Shown here piece by piece: positions 13,811-20,359 of a DNA stretch of 29,039 nt. Location of the stretch: the IMG/VR virus record IMGVR_UViG_3300043540_000272, positions 1 to 29,039 of that record; one strand, 5' to 3'. The notes below the pieces were generated by a model. That model ran no database searches, had not been told where the DNA came from, and saw only the letters and a program-made list of their open reading frames with translations. Origin of the DNA: a virus. The position numbers and the translations under genes were made by a program. The first letter of the stretch is position 1, and each line of letters opens with the position of its first letter.

Positions 13811-14032
13811 ATGTTAGTTTTATCGAGAAAAGCAGGGGAAAAAATATTTATAGGAGATAATATTGCTGTAACTGTTCTATCAATTCAGAACGGACAAGTT
13901 AAATTGGGGTTTGATGCTCCATTAGATATAAAAATATTACGAGATAATATAAAAAACAAATTATCAGAAGATAATATTAAATTCCCAATCGATCAGCTCG
14001 TCAACGATAATAATTATTATAATAATAGGTGA
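13811..14032 (+). CDS. csrA: CsrA/RsmA-type translational regulator
   Basis: A 73-aa protein with the full CsrA signature: MLVLSRKAGEKIFIGDNIAVTVL (five beta strands begin here; key residues are Leu4, Arg6 and the GEKI turn), then GQVKLGFDAPLDIKILRDNI, which aligns with the family GxVRLGIxAPxxVxVxRxEI. Arg44, the key RNA-contact residue of CsrA, appears as the Arg of LRDNI. The C-terminal tail is longer than usual and Asn/Asp-rich. CsrA dimers bind GGA in hairpin loops over ribosome sites and control metabolism, motility and virulence in Gram-negative bacteria. A phage copy could reset host translation or regulate its own AAGGAG-led messages. GGGGG precedes the ATG. Confidence 0.92.
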   Translation: MLVLSRKAGEKIFIGDNIAVTVLSIQNGQVKLGFDAPLDIKILRDNIKNKLSEDNIKFPIDQLVNDNNYYNNR

Positions 14033-14036
14033 TAAG

Positions 14037-14276
14037 ATGAAATTTTTTCAAACCTTACCAACTATACAAGAAGAAACAGATATAGATGTTGCTGCCGAAA
14101 ACAATTTGTTACGTCCAATTTCTCTTTATGAAGAATGTTTATTGGCCGTTGCTGCTAAATATCTATTTTTTACTCAAAATGAAAAAACAAAATTTAAACT
14201 TCTTCCTAAAGAAATCCAAGAAGAAGTTAAATATTTAGCTAATGAATTGGCTAATATTTATTTTAATAGTAAATGA
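14037..14276 (+). CDS. Small helical protein downstream of csrA, unknown
   Basis: A 79-aa acidic protein with helices LYEECLLAVAAKYLFF and PKEIQEEVKYLANELANIYF. Its ATG is four bases after the csrA stop, and TAGGTGA at the csrA stop serves as ribosome site, so the two are likely co-translated. No family is recognised. It could modulate CsrA or be unrelated cargo; the sequence does not say. Confidence 0.6.
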   Translation: MKFFQTLPTIQEETDIDVAAENNLLRPISLYEECLLAVAAKYLFFTQNEKTKFKLLPKEIQEEVKYLANELANIYFNSK

Positions 14277-14333
14277 GTAGGTCCAAAAGATGATATACTT
14301 GAGTTTATAGAATCAAATAAGGTGGGAGAAAAA

Positions 14334-14504
14334 ATGCGAAAAAATATTTTTAATGATTTATTCTTCTGGATTATTGTAATCCTTTGTTTATGTATAGCCA
14401 TTCTTTTAAATTTTTATTTGCCTAAAATAATAATACGAATATTAGGTGGCGCGGCTATTGGATATGTATGTATGAGCATAGGATTGTTTCTTTATACTTT
14501 ATAA
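14334..14504 (+). CDS. Small membrane protein, two TM segments
   Basis: A 56-aa protein with two hydrophobic helices (LFFWIIVILCLCIAILL, then IIIRILGGAAIGYVCM) joined by NFYLPK. I start it at ATG 14334, four bases after a strong AAGGTGGGAG; the frame also opens at a GTG at 14322 inside that site. The region FWIIVI to GAAIGY is duplicated in the next gene. The short two-helix hairpin resembles holin-like or superinfection-exclusion proteins. With a separate holin in the lysis cassette, a membrane-blocking role is a guess. Confidence 0.55.
   Translation: MRKNIFNDLFFWIIVILCLCIAILLNFYLPKIIIRILGGAAIGYVCMSIGLFLYTL
14364..14476 (+). repeat. Duplicated two-helix unit, first copy
   Basis: From TTCTGGATTATTGT to about 14476 the DNA closely matches 14742-14849; the second copy lacks a few codons in the first helix. 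Both encode FWIIVI-C-LLNFY and KIII(R/Q)IL(G/A)GAAIGY in the same frame. Confidence 0.85.
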
Positions 14505-14519
14505 CTAGTTTCCCGAGGC

Positions 14520-14549
14520 TTGCCACGGGGAAATTTAACAAAGTATAAT
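14520..14549 (+). promoter_or_regulatory. Candidate promoter before the second membrane gene
   Basis: TTGCCA (14520-14525), an 18-base spacer and a perfect TATAAT (14544-14549). The predicted start point nearly coincides with the ATG at 14556, so the transcript would be leaderless or serve later genes. A weak stem TTTCCC/GGGAAA overlaps the -35. Confidence 0.35.
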
Positions 14550-14555
14550 ATATTT

Positions 14556-14888
14556 ATGAGCATTAAATTGAATATTGTAACAGGATTGCCAATAACTTTA
14601 TTTGTTGCTTTTCTTGTATTGAAACTCAATCATGTAATAAATTGGCCATGGATTTGGATAACGTCTCCAATCTGGATTACTGTAACTCTTTGTGTTATAA
14701 TCTTTTTATCTGCATTATTACTATATTTAGGAATATATATGTTCTGGATTATTGTGATCTTTTGTTCATATCTTTTAAATTTTTATTTTTCTAAAATAAT
14801 AATACAAATATTAGCTGGCGCGGCTATTGGGTATATATGTATCTGCATTATTACTATTTTTAGGAATATACATGTATGGGGGAATTAA
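14556..14888 (+). CDS. Membrane protein with duplicated two-helix unit
   Basis: A 110-aa protein with about four hydrophobic segments: residues about 9-24 (LPITLFVAFLVL), about 40-63 (WITVTLCVIIFLSALLLYLG), about 65-78 (FWIIVIFCSYLL) and about 85-103 (IIIQILAGAAIGYICICIITI). The last two are a copy of the preceding gene. I start it at ATG 14556; the open frame begins with a TTG at 14520 that lies in the promoter -35. No ribosome site is visible, so the start is uncertain. A 35-bp direct repeat flanks the copied unit. No family is recognised. Confidence 0.45.
   Translation: MSIKLNIVTGLPITLFVAFLVLKLNHVINWPWIWITSPIWITVTLCVIIFLSALLLYLGIYMFWIIVIFCSYLLNFYFSKIIIQILAGAAIGYICICIITIFRNIHVWGN
14708..14875 (+). 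repeat. 35-bp direct repeats flanking the second two-helix copy
   Basis: 14708-14742 and 14841-14875 agree at 33 of 35 bases (shared core ATCTGCATTATTACTAT). The offset is 133 bp, so the two copies are read in different frames. Between them lies the second copy of the FWIIVI unit, marking a recombination-made duplication. Confidence 0.88.
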
Positions 14889-14929
14889 TAATTAAATTTG
14901 ATTTACCATAAAGTTTTTAAATTTATTTA

Positions 14930-15235
14930 GTGTCAGATTATTTTACACGTATTTGTAAATCTATTGGATTGCCTGAACCAATAGCAGAATATAAATTCCA
15001 TCCTAAAAGACGATGGAGAATAGATTATGCCTTTCCAGATGTTTTTCTTGCCTGTGAACTTGAGGGTGGAGCATGGAAAAATGGAAGACATAATCGTCCT
15101 TTTGGCTTTATAAACGATATTGAAAAATATAATAATTTAACTGAAAATGGTTGGCATTTATTGCGATATATTCCCCAAAAAATAGACTATGATCAAATCA
15201 AAAAAGTTTATGAAATATTGAAAACAAAATCTTAG
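14930..15235 (+). CDS. PD-(D/E)XK-type endonuclease
   Basis: A 101-aa nuclease of the VSR/DUF559-like small phage endonuclease type. Landmarks: GLPEPIAEYKFHPKRRWR, then RIDYAFPD (first catalytic Asp), ACELEGG (the ExE/ExK-like centre), a conserved GRHNRPFGF segment, EKYN, and NGWHLLRYIP (last strand). The same order occurs in phage proteins beside replication and recombination genes. It could trim recombination or packaging intermediates or act against host DNA. The start is a GTG at 14930, with no strong ribosome site; a later start would remove the conserved N-terminal GLPEP segment. Confidence 0.75.
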   Translation: MSDYFTRICKSIGLPEPIAEYKFHPKRRWRIDYAFPDVFLACELEGGAWKNGRHNRPFGFINDIEKYNNLTENGWHLLRYIPQKIDYDQIKKVYEILKTKS

Positions 15236-15297
15236 CAAAATAAATTATTTTTAGTTAGAATGGTGTATATAAAAATAATTAAGATTATGTTAAGAAA

Positions 15298-15819
15298 ATG
15301 ACTACTCTACACGATAGCCTTATTAATTACATATCAAGCGCCGACTTATTGGCTTCTGGCGGCGTTTTCGCCTTTGTAACCTATTTAGTAAGCCGCCTTC
15401 ACAACCTTAACGAAAGATTAATTCAAATCGAAAATAATTCAAAAATTCAAACAAAAAATAAATCTTCATTTAATAAGATTTCACAAATATTGATCGTTTT
15501 TCTTGCTACTATATTATTTTTATGTATTGGTTATTTTTTAAATGCTGTATCTAAAGATCAATTATTGGATATAAGTCATTTTATAGACGATATTTCACTA
15601 ATAACTTTATTTGCCTCTCCATTCATCTTTAACGTTATGTTTAAGATTAAAAATTTTATACTTACATATATCTCTTTTAGCTTTTTAATAATTATGTTTA
15701 TAAGTTATAATATATTTAAAATAGATTACTTAAATCAACCGCTGGCAAATATAGGATGGGATATTTCTATAGTTTTTACAGTATTAGTAATGTTTTTAAA
15801 TTCAATAACGGATTTATAA
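15298..15819 (+). CDS. Multi-pass membrane protein with coiled-coil segment, unknown
   Basis: A 173-aa protein. A first weak hydrophobic helix (about 16-33) leads into a short coiled coil (SRLHNLNERLIQIENN), followed by four clear membrane helices: about 65-83 (ILIVFLATILFLCIGYFL), 100-115, 122-143 (LTYISFSFLIIMFISY) and 151-170. No family is recognised. The start has no clear ribosome site. It is followed 12 bases later by a soluble coiled-coil protein with a good site, suggesting a two-gene module near the end of the early unit. A role in superinfection exclusion or host membrane sensing is possible; I cannot show it. Confidence 0.6.
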   Translation: MTTLHDSLINYISSADLLASGGVFAFVTYLVSRLHNLNERLIQIENNSKIQTKNKSSFNKISQILIVFLATILFLCIGYFLNAVSKDQLLDISHFIDDISLITLFASPFIFNVMFKIKNFILTYISFSFLIIMFISYNIFKIDYLNQPLANIGWDISIVFTVLVMFLNSITDL

Positions 15820-15831
15820 TAGCGAGGACAC

Positions 15832-16089
15832 ATGTTCGGAACGAGAAAATTTGTAACAAAGCAAGAATTAAATGAATCTTTTGCTAATTTTGAAATAAAA
15901 GTGCAAGAAATGATAACGGCATCTTTAGATGAAAAAACCGATAAAATGTTAGATCAATTATTTAAATTTATAGAAGCATCTTTTAAAACTAAAACTGATG
16001 CCATACATTTGCGATGTTCTCATATAGAAAAATCAATGGGTGGTATTTTAGAAGAACTTAAGTTAATAAATGCGAAAATAAACATATAA
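15832..16089 (+). CDS. Coiled-coil protein, partner of the membrane protein upstream
   Basis: An 85-aa protein, almost all amphipathic helix with heptad spacing (ELNESFANFEIKVQEMI, then MLDQLFKFIEASF, then IHLRCSHIEKSMGGILEELKLI). GCGAGG precedes the ATG. It is the last gene of the rightward unit, and its TAA lies within the left arm of the terminator. No family is recognised; oligomerisation is likely. Confidence 0.6.
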   Translation: MFGTRKFVTKQELNESFANFEIKVQEMITASLDEKTDKMLDQLFKFIEASFKTKTDAIHLRCSHIEKSMGGILEELKLINAKINI

Positions 16090-16182
16090 ACGCTTGTGGT
16101 TCAATTTTATTTCTTTAATAATAAAATCTATTGGGTTTGGATAAAATAACGTCCTATAAATCAATTGTGAAAGCGTTTTTTT
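16088..16182 (+). terminator. Long nested terminator at the convergent end
   Basis: AAACGCTT (16088-16095) pairs with AAGCGTTT (16171-16178), followed by a T run to 16182. The 75-base loop contains a second stem, ATTTTATT (16104-16111) with AATAAAAT (16120-16127). It closes the early unit and lies one base from the endolysin stop on the other strand. Confidence 0.65.
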
Positions 16183-16183
16183 G

Positions 16184-16675
16184 TTATAAGCAAAATTTCT
16201 TATAATTTTTTACAAAATCCTCAACTGTTCCTTTTCCTTTTTCTGTATTATAATATTTTTTCCAATATTTTGCCAAACCTTCAATATCATATTCGTCTGG
16301 CAAAGATTTTGCGATTTCTAAATATTTCCCTCTACAAATAGCTGTTGAAAATTTATGATTATTCATCAATTCGTCTTGTAATGATGCTCCATCTTTTTTT
16401 AATGACAAACAATATTCATGTAAATCGGGGCGGTGTTGAGGAAAATATCGGAATAATACGTCTTTACACGTTAATAATTCTATTTGGTAAATTCCAAAGC
16501 CACCATTTAATGTTTTATTATCAAAACCAATTTGCCTAATATAAGTTCCAAAATGGCTTTCCTGTGCTGCCGTTCCTAGCAATAAATTAACAGCTGAACC
16601 ACTATTTAAATCCATATCATTTAACACCGGTATTATTATTTCATATTTTAAATAATTAAAATCCAATTGTTTCAT
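16184..16675 (-). CDS. Endolysin, lysozyme/transglycosylase-like
   Basis: A 163-aa cell-wall hydrolase. Residues about 34-60 read LLGTAAQESHFGTYIRQIG, then NGGFGIYQIE. The Glu of QESHFG followed by GxGIYQIE is the lysozyme-superfamily (SLT-like) active-site pattern. The C-terminal part has GLAKYWKKYYNTEKG, common in phage members of this group. It has no signal peptide, so it needs the holin two genes upstream. I start it at ATG 16675, which overlaps the Rz1-like stop (ATGA); a GTG at 16687 is the alternative. Lysis genes lie in the order holin, Rz, Rz1, endolysin, an uncommon order, since spanins usually come last. Confidence 0.78.
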   Translation of the reverse strand: MKQLDFNYLKYEIIIPVLNDMDLNSGSAVNLLLGTAAQESHFGTYIRQIGFDNKTLNGGFGIYQIELLTCKDVLFRYFPQHRPDLHEYCLSLKKDGASLQDELMNNHKFSTAICRGKYLEIAKSLPDEYDIEGLAKYWKKYYNTEKGKGTVEDFVKNYKKFCL

Positions 16676-16887
16676 TGACTTAGACACCGTTGTTTATATA
16701 TAACATTGTATGAATAAATTTGTTGAAGAGTTCCAATGCTTAATGTTTGTCTCTCCTTTTCAGTAATGAGAATTGATCCTGGCAAAGCTAAGCATAGTGA
16801 ATCAGTCTTTACGGGTGAACTCGCGCATCCGATCACGAATTGTGTCACCATCAGTAATCCTAATAGTTTCAATAGTTTTTTTAGCAT
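16672..16887 (-). CDS. Rz1-like outer-membrane spanin (lipoprotein)
   Basis: A 71-aa protein with a signal peptide (LKKLLKLLGLLMVTQFVIGC) ending in the lipobox VIGC, so it should be lipidated at Cys21. The mature part has two later cysteines and the pattern CLALPGSILITEKERQTLS, then IYSYNVIYKQRC, which fits the Rz1 type with C..(P)I..(T)...L....(T)..QI...N......C. It overlaps the Rz-like gene by 86 bases in another frame, as in lambda and many other spanin pairs, and overlaps the endolysin start by four bases. It would bind Rz across the periplasm and fuse the membranes in the last step of lysis. Confidence 0.82.
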   Translation of the reverse strand: MLKKLLKLLGLLMVTQFVIGCASSPVKTDSLCLALPGSILITEKERQTLSIGTLQQIYSYNVIYKQRCLSQ

Positions 16888-17023
16888 TAGATGCCTCTTT
16901 TACAGTTTCTTTTAATTGCTGCTGCTCAAGTTCTATTTTTATTTTACGCTTAAACCATAGATAACCTACAAAAATAAAGGAAATTCCTCCGCATCCTATT
17001 ATCAAATGCAATAAGCTAAACAT
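16802..17023 (-). CDS. Rz-like inner-membrane spanin
   Basis: A 73-aa protein with an N-terminal membrane helix (LHLIIGCGGISFIFVGYLWF), then a long charged coiled coil (KIKIELEQQQLKETVKEAS) and a basic end. This is the plan of an i-spanin: an anchor in the inner membrane and a periplasmic rod that reaches Rz1. It is short compared with lambda Rz (153 aa). Overlap with the lipoprotein gene in a different frame makes the call firm. Confidence 0.78.
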   Translation of the reverse strand: MFSLLHLIIGCGGISFIFVGYLWFKRKIKIELEQQQLKETVKEASNAKKTIETIRITDGDTIRDRMREFTRKD

Positions 17024-17025
17024 AT

Positions 17026-17280
17026 TTATTTTCTTTTGAAAAACTTTTCAGCGCCATTAATCGCACCTAAAGAACCGCTAGCAATAAACAAATATTCAAT
17101 AATTGGCATTACATTTTGAAAATTTATTTGTCTATTCATTATTGCAAAAACAAATAGCGACCAACACATTATTATTCCAGATAATCCCGAAATAATCATT
17201 ATTAACCGCTTAGAACTTTTATTTCCAAAATCATCTTTTAAATAACCAAAATTATTTTGATTATCGCTATTTTGTTTCAT
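17026..17280 (-). CDS. Holin, two TM segments
   Basis: An 84-aa protein with two membrane helices, about 26-47 (LIMIISGLSGIIMCWSLFVF) and about 58-77 (IIEYLFIASGSLGAINGAE), a polar N-terminus and a basic end (KFFKRK). Size, topology and position, two bases upstream of Rz, fit a class II-type holin that times release of the endolysin. Its start overlaps the 59-aa gene by 14 bases. Confidence 0.75.
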   Translation of the reverse strand: MKQNSDNQNNFGYLKDDFGNKSSKRLIMIISGLSGIIMCWSLFVFAIMNRQINFQNVMPIIEYLFIASGSLGAINGAEKFFKRK

Positions 17281-17446
17281 GAGCTTTAGCTTCTTCTTGA
17301 ATTGGTAATTGCTGATGTTCTGGCAAATTCTTTAATTTTTCAATTAATTGTACACATTCTTCCGTAGTAGCATGCCGTGGGACTGAATGAGCTATATGTA
17401 CAATAATGCTATGTAATACATTTTCAGGAATAATGTAATTTTTCAT
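17267..17446 (-). CDS. 59-aa first gene of the lysis cassette
   Basis: A short frame from ATG 17446 to TAG 17267, with GAGG seven bases before the start. The protein begins MKNYIIPENVLHSIIVHIAH and continues with TTEECVQLIEKLKNLPEHQQ. The helix-loop-helix plan with a Val/Leu-Ile-rich first part and an EECVQLIEKL-like middle resembles small proteins placed before holins in many phages. Its function is unknown. It overlaps the holin start by 14 bases and is the first gene after the palindromic promoter region at 17459-17489. Confidence 0.7.
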   Translation of the reverse strand: MKNYIIPENVLHSIIVHIAHSVPRHATTEECVQLIEKLKNLPEHQQLPIQEEAKAHETK

Positions 17447-17458
17447 TAAAAATCCTCG

Positions 17459-17489
17459 CTATTAATTAATAGGTTAATTAACATGTCAA
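17459..17489 (-). promoter_or_regulatory. Candidate lysis promoter with two adjacent palindromes
   Basis: On the minus strand TTGACA (17489-17484), a 17-base spacer and ATTAAT (17466-17461). Two perfect palindromes overlap it: CTATTAATTAATAG (17459-17472) and GTTAATTAAC (17473-17482). The first gene starts at 17446. The -10 is only 4 of 6, so activation or repression through the palindromes is plausible. Confidence 0.5.
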
Positions 17490-17624
17490 TCAAAATATTA
17501 TATTGAAAATAATTATTTTTAAATTATTTCCCTGCAATATATTAATAATATTTTCCAATATAATCAAATTTTGTCCAATAAAATAGAAAATTCGGCGTTG
17601 ATGGCGTGTAGTTTGCTGTATGTT
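17490..17624. other. Gap between lysis and tail fibre genes
   Basis: Very AT-rich, with no open frame or clear terminator. A short direct repeat GGCGT occurs twice near 17593-17606. The tail transcript may simply run into the lysis genes. Confidence 0.4.
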
Positions 17625-19853
17625 TTACACTTTATTAATTTGATACCAATATGAACCATTATATACAAGAAGACAACCACCATAGGGAGTTAGGTCTTGT
17701 TCAGCCGCGTTCCATGTAGTAATTTTTTGAGTTCCAATAGCGCTCCTATTTTCTATAAAAACATGATTCGCGGTTACAGGCTTAACAAGCACTATTTCTT
17801 GCCCTGATACACCGTTAGCAAATCCATATATGGTTATATTTCCATTAGTGGTGTCGCAATATATAATTCTTATACCGGTTACACTTAGAGAATTATAAGA
17901 ACCGGCTGTTATAGTAACGCTTGAGCTATAAACCTGTGAACTTTTAACAGTAAACGAACCTGCAGATGGCGAAAGCGACACATTATATGTTGCTGTACCA
18001 AAACTAGTTAATCCATTATCATAACAACTAAAAACATCTTGCTCATCATTAGATATAATTAACCCAGAATAACTACCAGCATGAGCCGTTGTTTTAATAG
18101 ATAATCCATTTGTACTTGCTCCAGAATAAATAACTAATTTAGCACTAGACCCATCAGTTGTCCCTACGCAAAAATGGCCTAAATCGTCAATTCTAAATGC
18201 TTCAGTTAACGTGCCATTTAGCATTGAACTAACGATAATTTCCCCATTTTCAGCTCCATTCGTTACCGTAGTGTTATTTATACTTATTTTTCCAAATTCT
18301 CTTTCTACGCCAGTATTACTAAGGCTGTTAAATGTCAAAGAAATTGGGCAGTTAGCAGTAGTCGTGGAATTAATTAATGTCGCTAAAATTGCTTCTCCAG
18401 CTACTGAAGCAGAAACCGCTAAATATGATTCAACAGAAGTTGCACCGACATAATTACCAATATGTAATTTAGCCAAATTATCAGTAGTAGAAGTTATAGT
18501 AGATATGCCATTTGGATTTAATACTATTTTGGAATTTCCAGCAGAATCGTATATGTTCAATAACGAAGTTGATTCTTCGAAATCTAATACTTTAGTTCCA
18601 GCCAAATTGTAGATTTGCAAACCTCCTACAAATCTAGCTCCATCTAAATTATTAATTTTTGTGTATATTGTGTCTAATGTATAACCAGGAGTATAATTGG
18701 AAGTATGCTGAATACTGTTAAATACTATTACGTTTTTAACTTTAAAATTAGACCTATAAGTCCCTGTTCGATCAGAACCGATTCGTAGTTTGGTCACTAC
18801 AGATGTTCGAGTACCTGTGCCGGCCATTGAACCAAATAAAATTCCATTAATACGTAATTCATTTACCCCTGTATTTATATCTTGTGTTAACTCAAATTCA
18901 TAATCAGTACCATTTGTTGGAAACCAATCACCTAAGGATGCTGCGTATATCATTACGCCTGCGCTATTATAAATTGAATAGCCTAATGCAGCATTACTTG
19001 CTAGGTGATACAAAAGGATTCTATTTTTATCATTTGCAGTCGATTCAAACAAATCAATTAAATATTGATCGGTATTGGGGGCATTATTGTAATTCGGTTT
19101 AATAATCCATTTAATTGTTCCAAGCTGAGTAAAATCAGCGTTTTTCGGAGCGGATATATCAACATATCTAACATCATTATGCGCTAAGTCTAAATATCCT
19201 CCAACCACTGCTGCCCCACCAGTAGCTACGGTAACTAAAGAACCATAACCAAAATCACCGTTAATACTTGTAGCAAAAGACGCGAAATATGTAGCACCGA
19301 TGACAGTAGGCACTACAAATTCCGATGCGTGAACATATCCAGACCCTATCGCTAAATTGTCACCAGGAATGGCTGGATATATCACCGTGCCGTTTCTATC
19401 CCATAAGTTTTCTTTAGCTATTGAATTATCAACATAAGCAGTAGTAGCAAGTTTAGTTGAATTATCCCCAGATGGTTGAGTGGTGGCAGTAGTACCATTA
19501 GGAAGAGCAGTAATACTTACAAGTGTTTTATTTGCGTTCGTTCCCAAAATTGATGTTTCCGTTAATCCAGATAATGTAAAAGTATTTGATGATTCATCAA
19601 AATACGATGTAGCAGCGCTTCCGAAGTTAATTAATCCTTTAGTAGCATTAGAAGTTGACTCAAGGGTTAAATTTTCAGAAGCTTGAGAACCTCCGGTAAA
19701 TGTTCTTCCCAAAGGTTTACCCGTCATTACAAAAGAGTCTATTTGAAGTGCAGTTACTTTATTTGCTGTAGTACCAGATAAATCTGTTTCAAATTGCATG
19801 TTAGCACTAATATTACTAGCTGCAGTTAAATCATTAATTTTTTTATTAGCCAT
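17625..19853 (-). CDS. Long tail fibre with LamG-like section
   Basis: A 742-aa tail fibre. The N-terminus MANKKINDLTAASNI with LQIDSFV at about 42 is the usual start of phage fibre proteins that dock on a baseplate or head-binding partner. GDNSTKLATTAYVDN (about 128-143) is a very common fibre motif. Residues about 250-375 look like a concanavalin A/LamG-type jelly roll (FESTANDKNRILLYHL, then LRINGILFGSMAGTG, then LRIGSDR), probably a sugar-binding domain. The C-terminal 300 residues are beta-rich and end LVYNGSYWYQINKV. No intramolecular chaperone is visible. It probably helps decide host range together with the collar fibre upstream. Receptor identity is unknown. Confidence 0.78.
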   Translation of the reverse strand: MANKKINDLTAASNISANMQFETDLSGTTANKVTALQIDSFVMTGKPLGRTFTGGSQASENLTLESTSNATKGLINFGSAATSYFDESSNTFTLSGLTETSILGTNANKTLVSITALPNGTTATTQPSGDNSTKLATTAYVDNSIAKENLWDRNGTVIYPAIPGDNLAIGSGYVHASEFVVPTVIGATYFASFATSINGDFGYGSLVTVATGGAAVVGGYLDLAHNDVRYVDISAPKNADFTQLGTIKWIIKPNYNNAPNTDQYLIDLFESTANDKNRILLYHLASNAALGYSIYNSAGVMIYAASLGDWFPTNGTDYEFELTQDINTGVNELRINGILFGSMAGTGTRTSVVTKLRIGSDRTGTYRSNFKVKNVIVFNSIQHTSNYTPGYTLDTIYTKINNLDGARFVGGLQIYNLAGTKVLDFEESTSLLNIYDSAGNSKIVLNPNGISTITSTTDNLAKLHIGNYVGATSVESYLAVSASVAGEAILATLINSTTTANCPISLTFNSLSNTGVEREFGKISINNTTVTNGAENGEIIVSSMLNGTLTEAFRIDDLGHFCVGTTDGSSAKLVIYSGASTNGLSIKTTAHAGSYSGLIISNDEQDVFSCYDNGLTSFGTATYNVSLSPSAGSFTVKSSQVYSSSVTITAGSYNSLSVTGIRIIYCDTTNGNITIYGFANGVSGQEIVLVKPVTANHVFIENRSAIGTQKITTWNAAEQDLTPYGGCLLVYNGSYWYQINKV

Positions 19854-19864
19854 GTTAATTACCC

Positions 19865-20032
19865 TTAGTGTTGACTATCTGCTGTTATTCGCTCATCACC
19901 ATTAGCTGTTATTCTATTGTTTCCCCCTGCATCTTCTCTAAAAAATAAAGAAAATATTTGTTGAAAAGCTCGATGTATATAATAAAAAGACTTCCTTGTT
20001 GCTATTGGGATTTTTTTAAATCTTTTATGCAT
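19865..20032 (-). CDS. Small protein with RITA repeats, unknown
   Basis: A 55-aa basic protein. The start is ATG 20032, one base after the stop of the previous gene (TGATATG) with GGAAAG upstream; an in-frame TTG at 20047 is less likely. It has a helical basic first half (MHKRFKKIPIATRKSFYYIH) and ends NNRITANGDERITADSQ, a repeat type (RITA.GD) met in phage structural proteins. It lies between the two fibre genes and may be a fibre accessory or virion protein. This is by position only. Confidence 0.5.
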   Translation of the reverse strand: MHKRFKKIPIATRKSFYYIHRAFQQIFSLFFREDAGGNNRITANGDERITADSQH

Positions 20033-20033
20033 A

Positions 20034-20348
20034 TCACTTTCCGCCAATGCGAGCTGAAGAAGTTGCCCAAAATATGTTTGATGCCGTTGTTGTTTCTAAA
20101 TTGCCATCAATTGTCGCAGTAGCAACAATTTTAGTACATGCTACAGGCACTGTTTCGCCGGCTTCTAAATTCCATATACCATATTCGTCAAGCTCACTAT
20201 TATACCACACAATATCCCCAGCATTTCCAGCTTTTATCCATGTTGCCATTTCTCCAAAATCATTTCCTATAATTACTCTTCTCGTTTTTGTAAACGTTAA
20301 TCCAACTTCATTGTTTGGTGTTTGTGAATTAAATTTATCTGCGCTCAT
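20034..20348 (-). CDS. Small beta-rich structural protein between fibres
   Basis: A 104-aa protein with strands such as VGLTFTKTRRVIIGND and AGDIVWYNSELDEYGIWNL, and ending ATSSARIGGK. The small beta-rich design is common in decoration or fibre-attachment proteins. GGGG precedes the ATG. It lies 11 bases after the collar fibre and is coupled to the 55-aa gene downstream. The function is not recognised. Confidence 0.55.
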   Translation of the reverse strand: MSADKFNSQTPNNEVGLTFTKTRRVIIGNDFGEMATWIKAGNAGDIVWYNSELDEYGIWNLEAGETVPVACTKIVATATIDGNLETTTASNIFWATSSARIGGK

Positions 20349-20359
20349 AAAAACCCCTT

